A stretch of 64,000 bases of DNA from Ecdyonurus torrentis (lineage: Eukaryota; Arthropoda; Insecta; Ephemeroptera; Heptageniidae). The DNA is taken from contig OX439128.1 of the NCBI GenBank assembly GCA_949318235.1, positions 56,195,009 through 56,259,008 of the forward strand. The letters are read 5' to 3'. A model generated the notes under the pieces. It was given only the letters and a program-made list of their open reading frames with translations, made no database searches and was not told the DNA's origin. The position numbers were made by a program, and so were the translations under genes. Shown piece by piece: positions 40,303 through 50,574 of this stretch (positions are counted from its first letter, which is position 1; every line of letters starts with the position of its first letter).

Positions 40303-40569
40303 TAAAGCCATCTCTTGATCATAATTGAAATTAATGTTAGTGAGGGCTTACGCATCGAATCTCGCCAGCTGTTCAGCGCGCCCTGAAGACATGAGTCAAA
40401 TTGGCAACAAAATTGACCCTCAAAATAGATAAATTGGAAATATCATTTTTTGTTAATTAATTAAATTGATTTAGATTATTTTTATTACTATTTGCTGATT
40501 TTTGGAAGGAATTATAAATATTTTTTGGAAATTATCAGTCTCTCAATGGACTGTGTAGTCGCGCCCCAA
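40303..40569. other. Left-specific segment of the fold-back element
   Basis: About 267 bp between the terminal repeat and the left arm, with no counterpart on the right side, where only about 61 bp (44012-44072) separate arm and terminus. It contains a GC-richer stretch (CTCGCCAGCTGTTCAGCGCG, about 40362-40381), unlike the AT-rich remainder. No coding frame or promoter motif is evident. The asymmetry could reflect an insertion on the left or a deletion on the right. Confidence 0.6.
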
Positions 40570-41191
40570 GCTATAGCCTACGAGACGGTCGGCGCAGAAA
40601 ACTTATTTTTGCCGAGACTCGTAAAAACCGCTTTGCGCATGCGCAGCTAAATACAAACGCGGTAATATTGAATTTTGAAGGATATTTTTGGTGGATTGAA
40701 GTATTTGATCATTTCTTATTATCATTATTATTATTTTTTTTTACTTTTTTCAATTTAAATTGAAGACTTTTCTTTTAATTGTTATTCTTCAATAGCATCC
40801 GCAGAGCATACAGCATGCACAATAAAATTATTTACACTTTGACATTTTTTCATTTGCTGAACTTTTTATATAGGCTTATTGCATGGAGTTTTATATTGTA
40901 TACTATGCATTTTTTTTTTCTTTTTATAATTTTTACATTTCAGTAAAAAGTTCCTCATATTTTTCAGCTTATATTTTTAATAAATTGTGTACACAGTAAT
41001 TGAAAAAAAAAAGCAATTTTATTTAAAAGAAAATAATGATACATCTTTTAAAAAAAGATTAACTAATAATATTTTTAAATATATTCAAATAAAATTATAA
41101 CTCTTAAATGATTAAACTATAAATGATTAATATGACTGGATGTTAGACTCATCTTGCAACAAATTTTTATATGTAATTTGGTCTCAAGTTG

Positions 41192-41192
<1 letters not shown>

Positions 41193-41216
<24 letters not shown>
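41193..41216 (+). repeat. Poly-A tract in the left arm
   Basis: A run of 24 A. Its mirror on the right arm is a 23-T run at 43365-43387. A long homopolymer is prone to sequencing error, so the one-base difference is not meaningful. Confidence 0.9.
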
Positions 41217-41222
<6 letters not shown>

Positions 41223-41653
41223 ACGTATACAGTAGAATAGAGTTAAATTTTTTTTTTTTTTAAATACTCAAAATAATTGTAATGTTATTTCACATATTCT
41301 TTTGATCAAAGTATGTATATGAAAAATATATATTTATATGAGCAACAAAAAAAGGTTAAATAGATAAATCAGTTATCCCATAGTCTTGTAATAAAATATA
41401 ACACTTTTTAAAGCATTTTAAATTTTAATTTAAATTTTATGTAAGAAAATTGAAGTAAGTAAAGGCTTCGATATCAACATTATTATTAGTAGGTTAGGTA
41501 TCAATATTAAAACGGAGAAGTTTTGAAGCAGAATATATTTAACTGTTAAATTATTATTGTTTTTTTATCATAAATAAATTCTGAACTTATAAAAAAAAAT
41601 ATATTGTATAAAATAAAAATGAAAAATTATTAGCATTACCACCATATTCAAAA

Positions 41654-41870
41654 TCTTGTACAATTAAGATCTTGCAACATTACTCAAAATTGCTTTAATT
41701 TATTTAAGATTACATATATATGCACAAGATAAAAAAAAAAAAAAAAAAAAAATTTTGACGAATTTATATTGCGCGAGGAAATTGCGTCTTGTATACAAGA
41801 TATAATCTTGAGTACAATAAGAACAAAAAATCTTGCCCAAGGTTTCTCATCAACCAAAATATGCATCTTG
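41654..41870 (+). other. Cluster of TCTTG/CAAGA motifs in the arm
   Basis: At least seven TCTTG or CAAGA pentamers lie within 217 bp: 41654, 41670, 41725 (CAAGA), the 14-base palindrome TCTTGTATACAAGA at 41787-41800, 41806, 41831 and 41866. The cluster is mirrored in the right arm. Clustered sub-terminal short motifs are typical transposase-binding regions in several DNA transposon groups. That role is an inference here. Confidence 0.45.
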
Positions 41871-42055
41871 CACAGGAAATATCTTAATTAATTTGTCGTG
41901 TGCAACTTTATTTTTTAACTCGCGTAAGACGTTTTCGTCAAGGTTTATAACAATAAAATAGTTCAAATTTGCTATAAAAAATTTGTTTGAACTTCATTAG
42001 TTTTGAAGATTTTGAAACTTTTGTTTATGATTTGAGAATTAATTGCACACATTCA

Positions 42056-42167
<112 letters not shown>

Positions 42168-42374
42168 GCATATCTTGCGTAAATAATTTTACTTAAGATA
42201 TCGTAAGATCAAATATTTAATCCTTGCAAGAACGACATTCTTGTGAAAAAAAAATTATACTAATAATAATATAAATAATCCTGCATTCTAATAAATTTTT
42301 GTGGTTACTTTTATGCATAATCTAAAACAGTAGTATATACAAAAAATATCCTGTTTCGTTTCGATACTATTATG

Positions 42375-42563
42375 TAAATTTCTAATTATTGGCATTAAGT
42401 ATCTCTCATTAATTTTTGAAAGACCTAAAATGACATAGACCGACGCTGCAACTTTTCATATAATGCATGTCCAAATGCATAAGCTGCTGGAGCGTGTCAC
42501 GTCATTTTGCATCTGTCAAAAATTAATTCAAAATACTTTATGAACTCAAACATTAGAAATTCA
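42375..42563. repeat. Nested, diverged palindrome inside the loop
   Basis: The left half (42375-42452) begins TAAATTTCTAATTATT and continues through ATTAATTTTTGA, AAAATGAC and CGACGCTGCAAC. The complement of the right half (42483-42563) begins TGAATTTCTAATGTTT and continues through ATTAATTTTTGA, AAAATGAC and CACGCTCCAGCAGC in the same order. The short apex holds two ATGCAT hexamers. Mismatches are far more frequent than between the outer arms, so this hairpin is older or has escaped the process that keeps the outer arms alike. It resembles a small MITE remnant. Confidence 0.65.
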
Positions 42564-42630
42564 TATATTAATTGATTCAGGACAATAATGATATATTATA
42601 TTATTTTATATTTATATTATTTTACATGAC

Positions 42631-44011
42631 ATAAACCTTGACGAAAACGTCTTACGCGAGTTAAAAAAAAAAGTTGCACACGACAAATTAATTAAGATAT
42701 TTCCTGTGCAAGATGCATATTTTGGTAATGAGAAACCTTGGGCAAGATTTTTTGTTCTTATTGTACTCAAGATTATATCTTGTATACAAGACGCATTTTC
42801 CTCGCGCAATAAAAATTCGTCAAAATTTTTTTTTTTTTTTTTTTTTTTATCTTGTGCATATATATGTAATCTTAAATAAATTAAAGCAATTTTGAGTAAT
42901 GTTGCAAGATCTTAATTGTACAAGATTTTGAATATGGTGGTAATGCTAATAATTTTTCATATTTATTTTATACAATATATATATTTTTTATAAGTTCAGA
43001 ATTTATTTATGATAAAAAAACAATAATAATTTAACAGTTAAATATATTCTGCTTCAAAACTTCTCCGTTTTAATATTGATACCTAACCTACTAATAATAA
43101 TGTTGATATCGAAGCCTTTACTTACTTCAATTTTCTTACATAAAATTTAAATTAAAATTTAAAATACTTTAAAAAGTGTTATATTTTATTACAAGACTAT
43201 GGGATAACTGATTTATCTATTTAACCTTTTTTTGTTGCTCATATAAATATATATTTTTCATATACATACTTTGATCCAAAAGAATATGTGAAATAACATT
43301 ACAATTATTTTGAGTATTTAAAAAAAAAAAAAATTTAACTCTATTCTACTGTATACGTACTACATTTTTTTTTTTTTTTTTTTTTTTACAACTTGAGACC
43401 AAATTACATATAAAAATTTGTTGCAAGATGAGTCTAACATCCAGTCATATTAATCATTTATAGTTTAATCATTTAAGAGTTATAATTTTATTTGAATATA
43501 TTTAAAAATATTATTAGTTAATCTTTTTTTAAAAGATGTATCATTATTTTCTTTTAAATAAAATTGCTTTTTTTTTTCAATTACTGTGTACACAATTTAT
43601 TAAAAATATAAGCTGAAAAATATGAGGAACTTTTTACTGAAATGTAAAAATTATAAAAAGAAAAAAAAATGCATAGTATACAATATAAAACTCCATGCAA
43701 TAAGCCTATATAAAAAGTTCAGCAAATGAAAAAATGTCAAAGTGTTAATAATTTTATTGTGCATGCTGTATGCTCTGCGGATGCTATTGAAGAATAACAA
43801 TTAAAAGAAAAGTCTTCAATGTAAATTGAAAAAAAGTAAAAAATAATAATAATAATGATAATAAGAAATGATCAAATACTTCAATCCACCAAAAATATCC
43901 TTCAAAATTCAATATTACCGCGTTTGTATTTAGTTGCGCATGCGCAAAGCGGTTTTTACGAGTCTCGGCAAAAATAAGTTTTCTGCGCCGACCGTCTCGT
44001 CTATAGCCTGG
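42631..44011 (-). repeat. Right arm of the long inverted repeat
   Basis: About 1,381 bp, the complement of the left arm at 40570-41948. The outer end has a 3-bp difference: the left reads CTATAGCCTACGAG and the complement of the right reads CTATAGACGAG. Other differences are isolated substitutions and homopolymer lengths (T-runs at 42826-42848 and 43365-43387). The same 60-codon frame seen across the left arm appears here (42713-42895). It reads through poly-T and is not a gene. Confidence 0.92.
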
Positions 44012-44030
44012 CTATCGCCTGGCTATCGCT
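44004..44030 (+). repeat. Short tandem duplication outside the right arm
   Basis: TAGCCTGGCTATCGCCTGGC continues into another CTATCGC, so an 11-bp unit (GCCTGGCTATC) is present about twice. It sits exactly where the right arm loses similarity to the left, and may be a scar of the rearrangement that made the two ends of the element unequal. Confidence 0.7.
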
Positions 44031-44072
44031 GCGTAACCGTGGTATCATTATTTTCCTGCGGAGGCGCTGTTT

Positions 44073-44092
44073 TTGTTGACTATGTACTCTCG
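44073..44092 (-). repeat. Right terminal inverted repeat of the fold-back element
   Basis: Ends in GTACTCTCG. Its complement matches the left terminus at 16 of 20 positions. It is followed immediately by TATA and the rest of the interrupted satellite monomer. Confidence 0.75.
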
Positions 44093-44096
44093 TATA
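44093..44096. repeat. Right target-site copy (TATA)
   Basis: TATA directly after the CTCTCG terminus, continuing into GCATTGTAGCCC of the satellite B monomer. It matches the TATA at 40279-40282. Confidence 0.82.
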
Positions 44097-47000
44097 GCAT
44101 TGTAGCCCATATGAAGAAAAAAAGTTTGTAACTCGAGTTTTCATTGAGATGGAAAGTTGTGGTTTTGAAATAAAGTGATGCAAAACGCTCTATAGTACTA
44201 AATTCACCTTTAGAAACAAAATTGAGAAAAAAAATATTTCGAAAAAAATTGTGTTTTTCAGATTCTGAAAACGATTTTTGATGATATCTCAGAAACTAAT
44301 AATGCTACAGACTTACGCTTTGAACTGAAATGTATCACTTTGAAATGTCTAACGAAAAGTTTATTACACTTTAGTCGCAAAAAATAAAACTTTCTCAGTT
44401 TTTGAGAATTTTCTTATTTTCTTACCGATGTCTATAGCATTGTAGCCCATATAAAGAAAAAAAAAGTTTGTAACATGAGTTCCAATTGAGATAGAAAGTT
44501 GCGGTTTTGAAATAAAGTGATGCAAGACGCTCTATAGTTTTAAATTCACCTCTAGAAACAAAATTGACAAAAAAAAATTTTTGAAAAAAATTGTGTTTTT
44601 CAGATTCTGAAAACGATTTTTGATGATATCTCAGAAACTAATAATGCTACAGACTTACGGTTTGAACTGAAATGTATTACTTTGAAATGTCTAACGAAAA
44701 GTTTATTACACTTTAGTCGCAAAAAATAAAACTTTCTCAGTTTTTGAGAATTCTCGTATTTTCTTACCGAAGTCTATAGCATTGTAGCCCATATGAAGAA
44801 AAAAAAAGTTTGTAACTCGAGTTCTAATTAAGATGTAAAGTTGTGGTTTTGAAATAAAGTGATGCAAAACGCTCTATAGTACTAAATTCACCTCTAGAAA
44901 CAAAATTGAGAAAAAAAAAATTTCCAAAAAAATTGTGTTTTTCAGTTTCTGAAAACGATTTTTCATGATATCTCAGAAACTAATAATGCTACAGACTTAC
45001 GGTTTGAACTGTAATGTATCACTTTGAAATGTCTTATGAAAAATTTATTACACTTAAGTCGCAAAAAATAAAACTTTCTCAGTTTTTGAGAATTTTTGTA
45101 TTTTCTTACCGAAGTCTATAGCATTGTAGCCCATATGAAGTAAAAAAAATTTCGTAACTCGAGTTCCAATTGAGATAGAAAGTTGCGGTTTTGAAATAAA
45201 GTAATGCAAAACGCTCTATAGTACTAAATTTACCTCTAGAAACAAAATTGAGAAAAAAAAAATTCGAAAAAAATTGTGCTTTTCAGATTCTGAAAACGAT
45301 TTTTCATGATATCTCAGAAACTAATAATGCTACAGACTTACGGTTTGAACTGAAATGTATCACTTTGAAATGTCTTATGAAAAGTTTATAACACTTTAGT
45401 CGCAAAAACTAAAACTTTCTCAGTTTTTGAGAATTTTCGAATTTTCTTACCGATGTCTATAGCATTGTAGCCCATATGAAGAAAAAAAAGTTTGTAACTC
45501 GAGTTTTCATTGAGATGGAAAGTTGTGGTTTTGAAATAAAGTGATGCAAAACGCTCTATAGTACTAAATTAACCTTTAGAAACAAAATTGAGAAAAAAAA
45601 TATTTCGAAAAAAATTGTGTTTTTCAGATTCTGAAAACGATTTTTGATGATATCTCAGAAACTAATAATGCTACAGACTTACGGTTTGAACTGAAATGTA
45701 TCACTTTGAAATGTCTTATGAAAAGTTTATAACACTTTAGTCGCAAAAACTAAAACTTTCTCAGTTTTTGAGAATTTTCGAATTTTCTTACCGATGTCTA
45801 TAGCATTTTAGCCCATATGAAGAAAAAAAAGTTTGTAACTCGAGTTTTCATTGAGATGGAAAGTTGTGGTTTTGAAATAAAGTGATGCAAAACGCTCTAT
45901 AGTACTAAATTCACCTTTAGAAACAAAATTGAGAAAAAAAATTTTTCGAAAAAAATTGTGTTTTTCAGATTCTGAAAACGATTTTTGATGATATCTCAGA
46001 AACTAATAATGCTACAGACTTACGGTTTGAACTGAAATGTATCACTTTGAAATGTCTAACGAAAAGTTTATTACACTTTAGTCGCAAAAAATAAAACTTT
46101 CTCAGTTTTTGAGAATTCTCGTATTTTCTTACCGAAGTCTATAGCATTGTAGCCCATATGAAGAAAAAAAAAGTTTGTAACTCGAGTTCTAATTAAGATG
46201 TAAAGTTGTGGTTTTGAAATAAAGTGATGCAAAACGCTCTATAGTACTAAATTCACCTCTAGAAACAAAATTGAGAAAAAAAAAATTTCCAAAAAAATTG
46301 TGTTTTTCAGTTTCTGAAAACGATTTTTCATGATATCTCAGAAACTAATAATGCTACAGACTTACGGTTTGAACTGTAATGTATCACTTTGAAATGTCTT
46401 ATGAAAAGTTTATTACACTTAAGTCGCAAAAAATAAAACTTTCTCAGTTTTTGAGAATTTTTGTATTTTCTTACCGAAGTCTATAGCATTGTAGCCCATA
46501 TGAAGTAAAAAAAATTTCGTAACTCGAGTTCCAATTGAGATAGAAAGTTGCGGTTTTGAAATAAAGTAATGCAAAACGCTCTATAGTTCTAAATTTACCT
46601 CTAGAAACAAAATTGAGAAAAAAAAAATTCGAAAAAAATTGTGCTTTTCAGATTCTGAAAACGATTTTTCATGATATCTCAGAAACTAATAATGCTACAG
46701 ACTTACGGTTTGAACTGAAATGTATCACTTTGAAATGTCTTATGAAAAGTTTATAACACTTTAGTCGCAAAAACTAAAACTTTCTCAGTTTTTGAGAATT
46801 TTCGAATTTTCTTACCGATGTCTATAGCATTGTAGCCCATATGAAGAAAAAAAAGTTTGTAACTCGAGTTTTCATTGAGATGGAAAGTTGTGGTTTTGAA
46901 ATAAAGTGATGCAAAACGCTCTATAGTACTAAATTAACCTTTAGAAACAAAATTGAGAAAAAAAATATTTCGAAAAAAATTGTGTTTTTCAGATTCTGAA

Positions 47001-48710
47001 AACGATTTTTGATGATATCTCAGAAACTAATAATGCTACAGACTTACGGTTTGAACTGAAATGTATCACTTTGAAATGTCTTATGAAAAGTTTATAACAC
47101 TTTAGTCGCAAAAACTAAAACTTTCTCAGTTTTTGAGAATTTTCGAATTTTCTTACCGATGTCTATAGCATTTTAGCCCATATGAAGAAAAAAAAGTTTG
47201 TAACTCGAGTTTTCATTGAGATGGAAAGTTGTGGTTTTGAAATAAAGTGATGCAAAACGCTCTATAGTACTAAATTCACCTTTAGAAACAAAATTGAGAA
47301 AAAAATTTTTTCGAAAAAAATTGTGTTTTTCAGATTCTGAAAACGATTTTTGATGATATCTCAGAAACTAATAATGCTACAGACTTACGGTTTGAACTGA
47401 AATGTATCACTTTGAAATGTCTAACGAAAAGTTTATAACACTTTAGTCGCAAAAAATAAAACTTTCTCAGTATTTGAGAATTCTCGTATTTTCTTACCGA
47501 AGTCTATAGCATTGTAGCCCATATGAAGAAAAAAAAAGTTTGTAACTCGAGTTCCAATTGAGATAGAAAGTTGCGGTTTTGAAATAAAGTGATGCAAAAC
47601 GCTCTATAGTTTTAAATTCACCTCTAGAAACAAATTTGAGAAAAATAATTTTTCCAAAAAAATTGTGTTTTTCAGTTTCTGAAAACGATTTTTGATGATA
47701 TCTCAGAAACTAATAATGCTACAGACTTACGGTTTAAACTGAAATGTATCACTTTGAAATGTCTTATGAAAAGTTTATTACACTTAAGTCGCAAAAAATA
47801 AAACTTTCTCAGTTTTTGAGAATTTTCGTATTTTCTTACCGAAGTCTATAGCATTGTAGCCCATATGAAGTAAAAAAAATTTCGTAACTCGAGTTCCAAT
47901 TAAGATAGAAAGTTGCGGTTTTGAAATAAAGTAATGCAAAACGCTCTATAGTACTAAATTTACCTCTAAAAACAAAATTGAGAAAAAAAATTTTCGAAAA
48001 AAATTGTGCTTTTCAGATTCTGAAAACAATTTTTGATGATATCTCAGAAACTAATAATGCTACAGACTTACGCTTTGAACTGAAATGTATCACTTTGGAA
48101 TGTCTAACGAAATGTTTATTACACTTTAGTCGCAAAAAATAAAACTTTCTCAGTTTTTGAGAATTTTCGTATTTTCTTACCGATGTCTATAGCATTGTAG
48201 CCCATATAAAGAAAAAAAAAGTTTGTAACATGAGTTCCAATTGAGATAGAAAGTTGCGGTTTTGAAATAAAGTGATGCAAGACGCTCTATAGTTTTAAAT
48301 TCACCTCTAGAAACAAAATTGACAAAAATTTTTTTTTGAAAAAAATTGTGTTTTTCAGATTCTGAAAACGATTTTTGATGATATCTCGGAAACTAATAAT
48401 GCTACAGACTTACGGTTTGAACTGAAATGTATCACTTTGAAATGTCTAACGAAAAGTTTATTACACTTTAGTCGCAAAAAATAAAACTTTCTCAGTTTTT
48501 GAGAATTTTCGTATTTTCTTACCGAAGTCTATAGCATTGTAGCCCTTATGAAGAAAAAAAAAAGTTTGTAACTCGAGTTCTAATTGAGATGTAAAGTTGT
48601 GGTTTTGAAATAAAGTGATGCAAAACGCTCTATAGTACTAAATTCACCTCTAGAAACAAAATTGAGAAAAAAAAAATTTCGAAAAAAATTGTGTTTTTCA
48701 GATTCTGAAA
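44093..48710 (+). repeat. Satellite B array resumed after the insertion
   Basis: About 13.5 monomers of about 342 bp in the same orientation as 17089-40282. The first monomer completes the one interrupted by the fold-back element. Four-monomer blocks recur about 1,367-1,382 bp apart: the GAAGTAAAAAAAATTTCGTAAC variant, identified here by its core AAAAATTTCGTAAC, occurs at about 45143, 46508 and 47874. The rare TAGCATTTTAGCCC occurs at about 45801 and 47166. The variants CAAGACGCTC and GTTTGTAACATGAG occur near 44470-44530 and again near 48230-48285. No gene is seen. Confidence 0.95.
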
Positions 48711-48712
48711 AA
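48704..48712 (+). other. Junction of satellite B to satellite A
   Basis: The B monomer stops inside CAGATTCTGAAAA, and satellite A starts at AATCGCTTCAATGC. Relative to the homology between the two monomers, the switch is out of register: the A sequence picked up lies upstream of the position matching the B breakpoint. Simple in-register homologous exchange therefore does not explain it. Confidence 0.8.
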
Positions 48713-49897
48713 TCGCTTCAATGCAAAGTTTCGCAGTTATATAGAATCTCATTGCTTTCTCGTCGTACTTTTCAGACTGTGAATACGATTTTTGATGATA
48801 TCTCCGAAACTAATAAAGCTACAGACTTGCGATTTAAACTAAAATGTAGGACTAACTGACTTGCAAAGAAAAGGTTATTACACCATAATCGGTCCTATGC
48901 AAACTTTCCCAGTTATAGAGAATCTCAGTGCTTTCTCATCGTACTTTTCAGACTGTGATTACGATTTTTGATGATATCTCCGAAACTAATAAAGCTACAG
49001 GGTTGCGGTTTGAACAAAAACGTAGGACTAACAGACCTGCAAAGAAATGGTTATTACACCTTATTGGCTCCAATGCAAACTTTCGCAGTTATAGAGAATC
49101 TCAGTGTTTCTCATCGTTCTTTTTTGACTGTGAATACGATTTTTTATATATCTCCGAAGCTAATAAAGCTACAGGATTGCGGTTTGAACTAAAATGTAGG
49201 ACTAACAGACTTGCAAAGAAAAGGTTATTACACCTTAATAGCTTCATTGCAAACTTTTGCAGTTATTGAGAATCTCAGTGCTTTCTCAACGTAGTTTTCA
49301 GACTAAGAATACGATTTTTGATGATATTTTTGAAACTAATAAAGCTACAGGCATGCGGTTTAACTGAAATGTAGGACTAACAGACTTGCAAACAAAAGGT
49401 TATTACACCTTAATCGCTCCAATTCAAACTTTCGCAGTTATAGAAAACCTCAGTGCTTTCTCGTCGTACTTTTCAGACTGTGAATACGATTTTTGATGAT
49501 ATCTCCGAAACTAGTAAAGCTAAAGGCTTGTGGTTTGAACTTAAATGTAGCACTAACACACTTGCAAAGAAAAGGTTATTTCACCTTATTCGCTCCAATG
49601 CAAACTTTCGCAGTTATAGAGAATCTCAGTGCTTTCTCATCGTACTTTTTTGACTGTGAATACGATTTTTGATTATATCTCCGAAGCTAATAAAGCTACA
49701 GGCTTGCGGTTTGAACTAAAATGTAGGACTAACAGACTTGCAAAGAAAAGGTTATTACACCTTAATCGCTTCAATGCAAACGTTCGCAGTTATAGAGAAT
49801 CTTAGTGCTTTCTCAACGTAGTTTTCAGACTAAGAATACAATTTTTGATGATATCTTTGAAACTAATTAAGCTACAGGCATGCGGTTTGAACTAAAA
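48711..49897 (+). repeat. Short, diverged satellite A block
   Basis: About 6.7 monomers of the 176-bp satellite A, in the same orientation as the main array at 1-17088. They carry more private substitutions than the main array, such as CATAATCGGTCCTATGC, CTTTCCCAGTTATAG, GAACAAAAACGTAGG and AACACACTTGC. That fits an array edge escaping homogenisation. The block stops inside the segment GGTTTGAACTAAAA. Confidence 0.93.
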
Positions 49898-49952
49898 ATA
49901 TGAAGAAAGTTTTGGCAAGTGTGTTGCGCCACTTGTGACCTTTTTAGATGAG
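49898..49952. other. Unique spacer between satellite A and satellite C
   Basis: About 55 bp that belong to neither flanking satellite. They begin ATATGAAGAAAGTTTTGG, which resembles the CATATGAAGAAAAA...GTTTGT segment of satellite B and may be a short relic of it. They then contain an inverted repeat, CAAGTG (49916-49921) facing CACTTG (49930-49935). This is the only non-satellite, non-transposon sequence I found. Confidence 0.6.
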
Positions 49953-50323
49953 TTTAGTTGTGTATAAAGTAGATAAGTGACATTATCACTAACTATCAAC
50001 TAGTATTAATAGCGTATGAAGCAGATATGTGACGTCTTCACTGACTATCATCTTGACTTTAATAGTGTATGAAGTAGAAATGCAACGTCATCACTAAATA
50101 TCAATTTGACTTTAAAAGTGTATGAAGTAGATAAGTGACGTCATCACTGACTATCATCTTGACTTTAGTAGTGTATGAAGTAGATATGTGAGGTCATCTC
50201 TTACTATCAACTTGACTTTAGTAGTGTATGAAGTAGATAAGTGACGTCACCACTGACTATCAACTTGAATTTAGTTATGTATGTGGTAGATAAGTGACAC
50301 CATCAATGACTACCAACTTGATT
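49953..50323 (+). repeat. Satellite C array, segment 1 (53-bp repeat)
   Basis: About seven monomers of about 53 bp. The consensus blocks in order are TGACGTCATCAC, TGACTATCAACT, TGACTTTAGTAG, TGTATGAAGTAG and ATAAG (or ATATG). An intact TGACGTCA lies at 50136-50143, for example. Variation between monomers is considerable, including GTGACATTATC and GTGAGGTCATC forms. The last 200 bp closely resemble 52850-53040. Confidence 0.95.
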
Positions 50324-50574
50324 CATCACTTTATTTCAAAACCGCATTTTTCCATCTCAATTAGAACTCAAGTTACAAACTTTTTATTTCTTTATATGGG
50401 CTACAATGCTATAGACTTCGGTAAGAAAACACTAAAACTTTCAAAAACTGAAAAAGTTTAATTTTTGACAACTAAAGTGTAATAAACTCTTCATAAGACA
50501 ATTCAAAGTGATACATTTCAGTTCAAACTGCAAGTCTGTAGCATTATTAGTTTCTGAGATATCATCAAAAATCG
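50324..50574 (-). repeat. Satellite B fragment, inverted, inside satellite C
   Basis: About 251 bp of satellite B on the minus strand, from CATCACTTTATTTCAAAACC to GATATCATCAAAAATCG. It is less than one monomer. The variants CAAGTTACAAAC, GAAAAAGTTTAATTTTTGAC and CAAACTGCAAGTC are shared with the end of the inverted B segment at about 54070-54320, which shows common descent. Confidence 0.93.

Larger units (their letters stand above)
40570..41948 (+). repeat. Left arm of the long inverted repeat
   Basis: About 1,379 bp, complementary to 42631-44011. Landmarks found on both arms are CGAGACGGTCGGCGCAGAAA, GCGCATGCGCA, GGTGGATTGAAGTATTTG, a long A-run (41193-41216), a second A-run (41731-41752), TCTTGTATACAAGA and GACGAAAACGTC-type sequence near the inner end. 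The sum of paired coordinates is 84,579-84,580 at both ends, so there is almost no net length difference. Point differences include GCGCAGCTAAAT here against the GCGCAACTAAAT complement on the right. The arm is non-coding. Confidence 0.92.
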
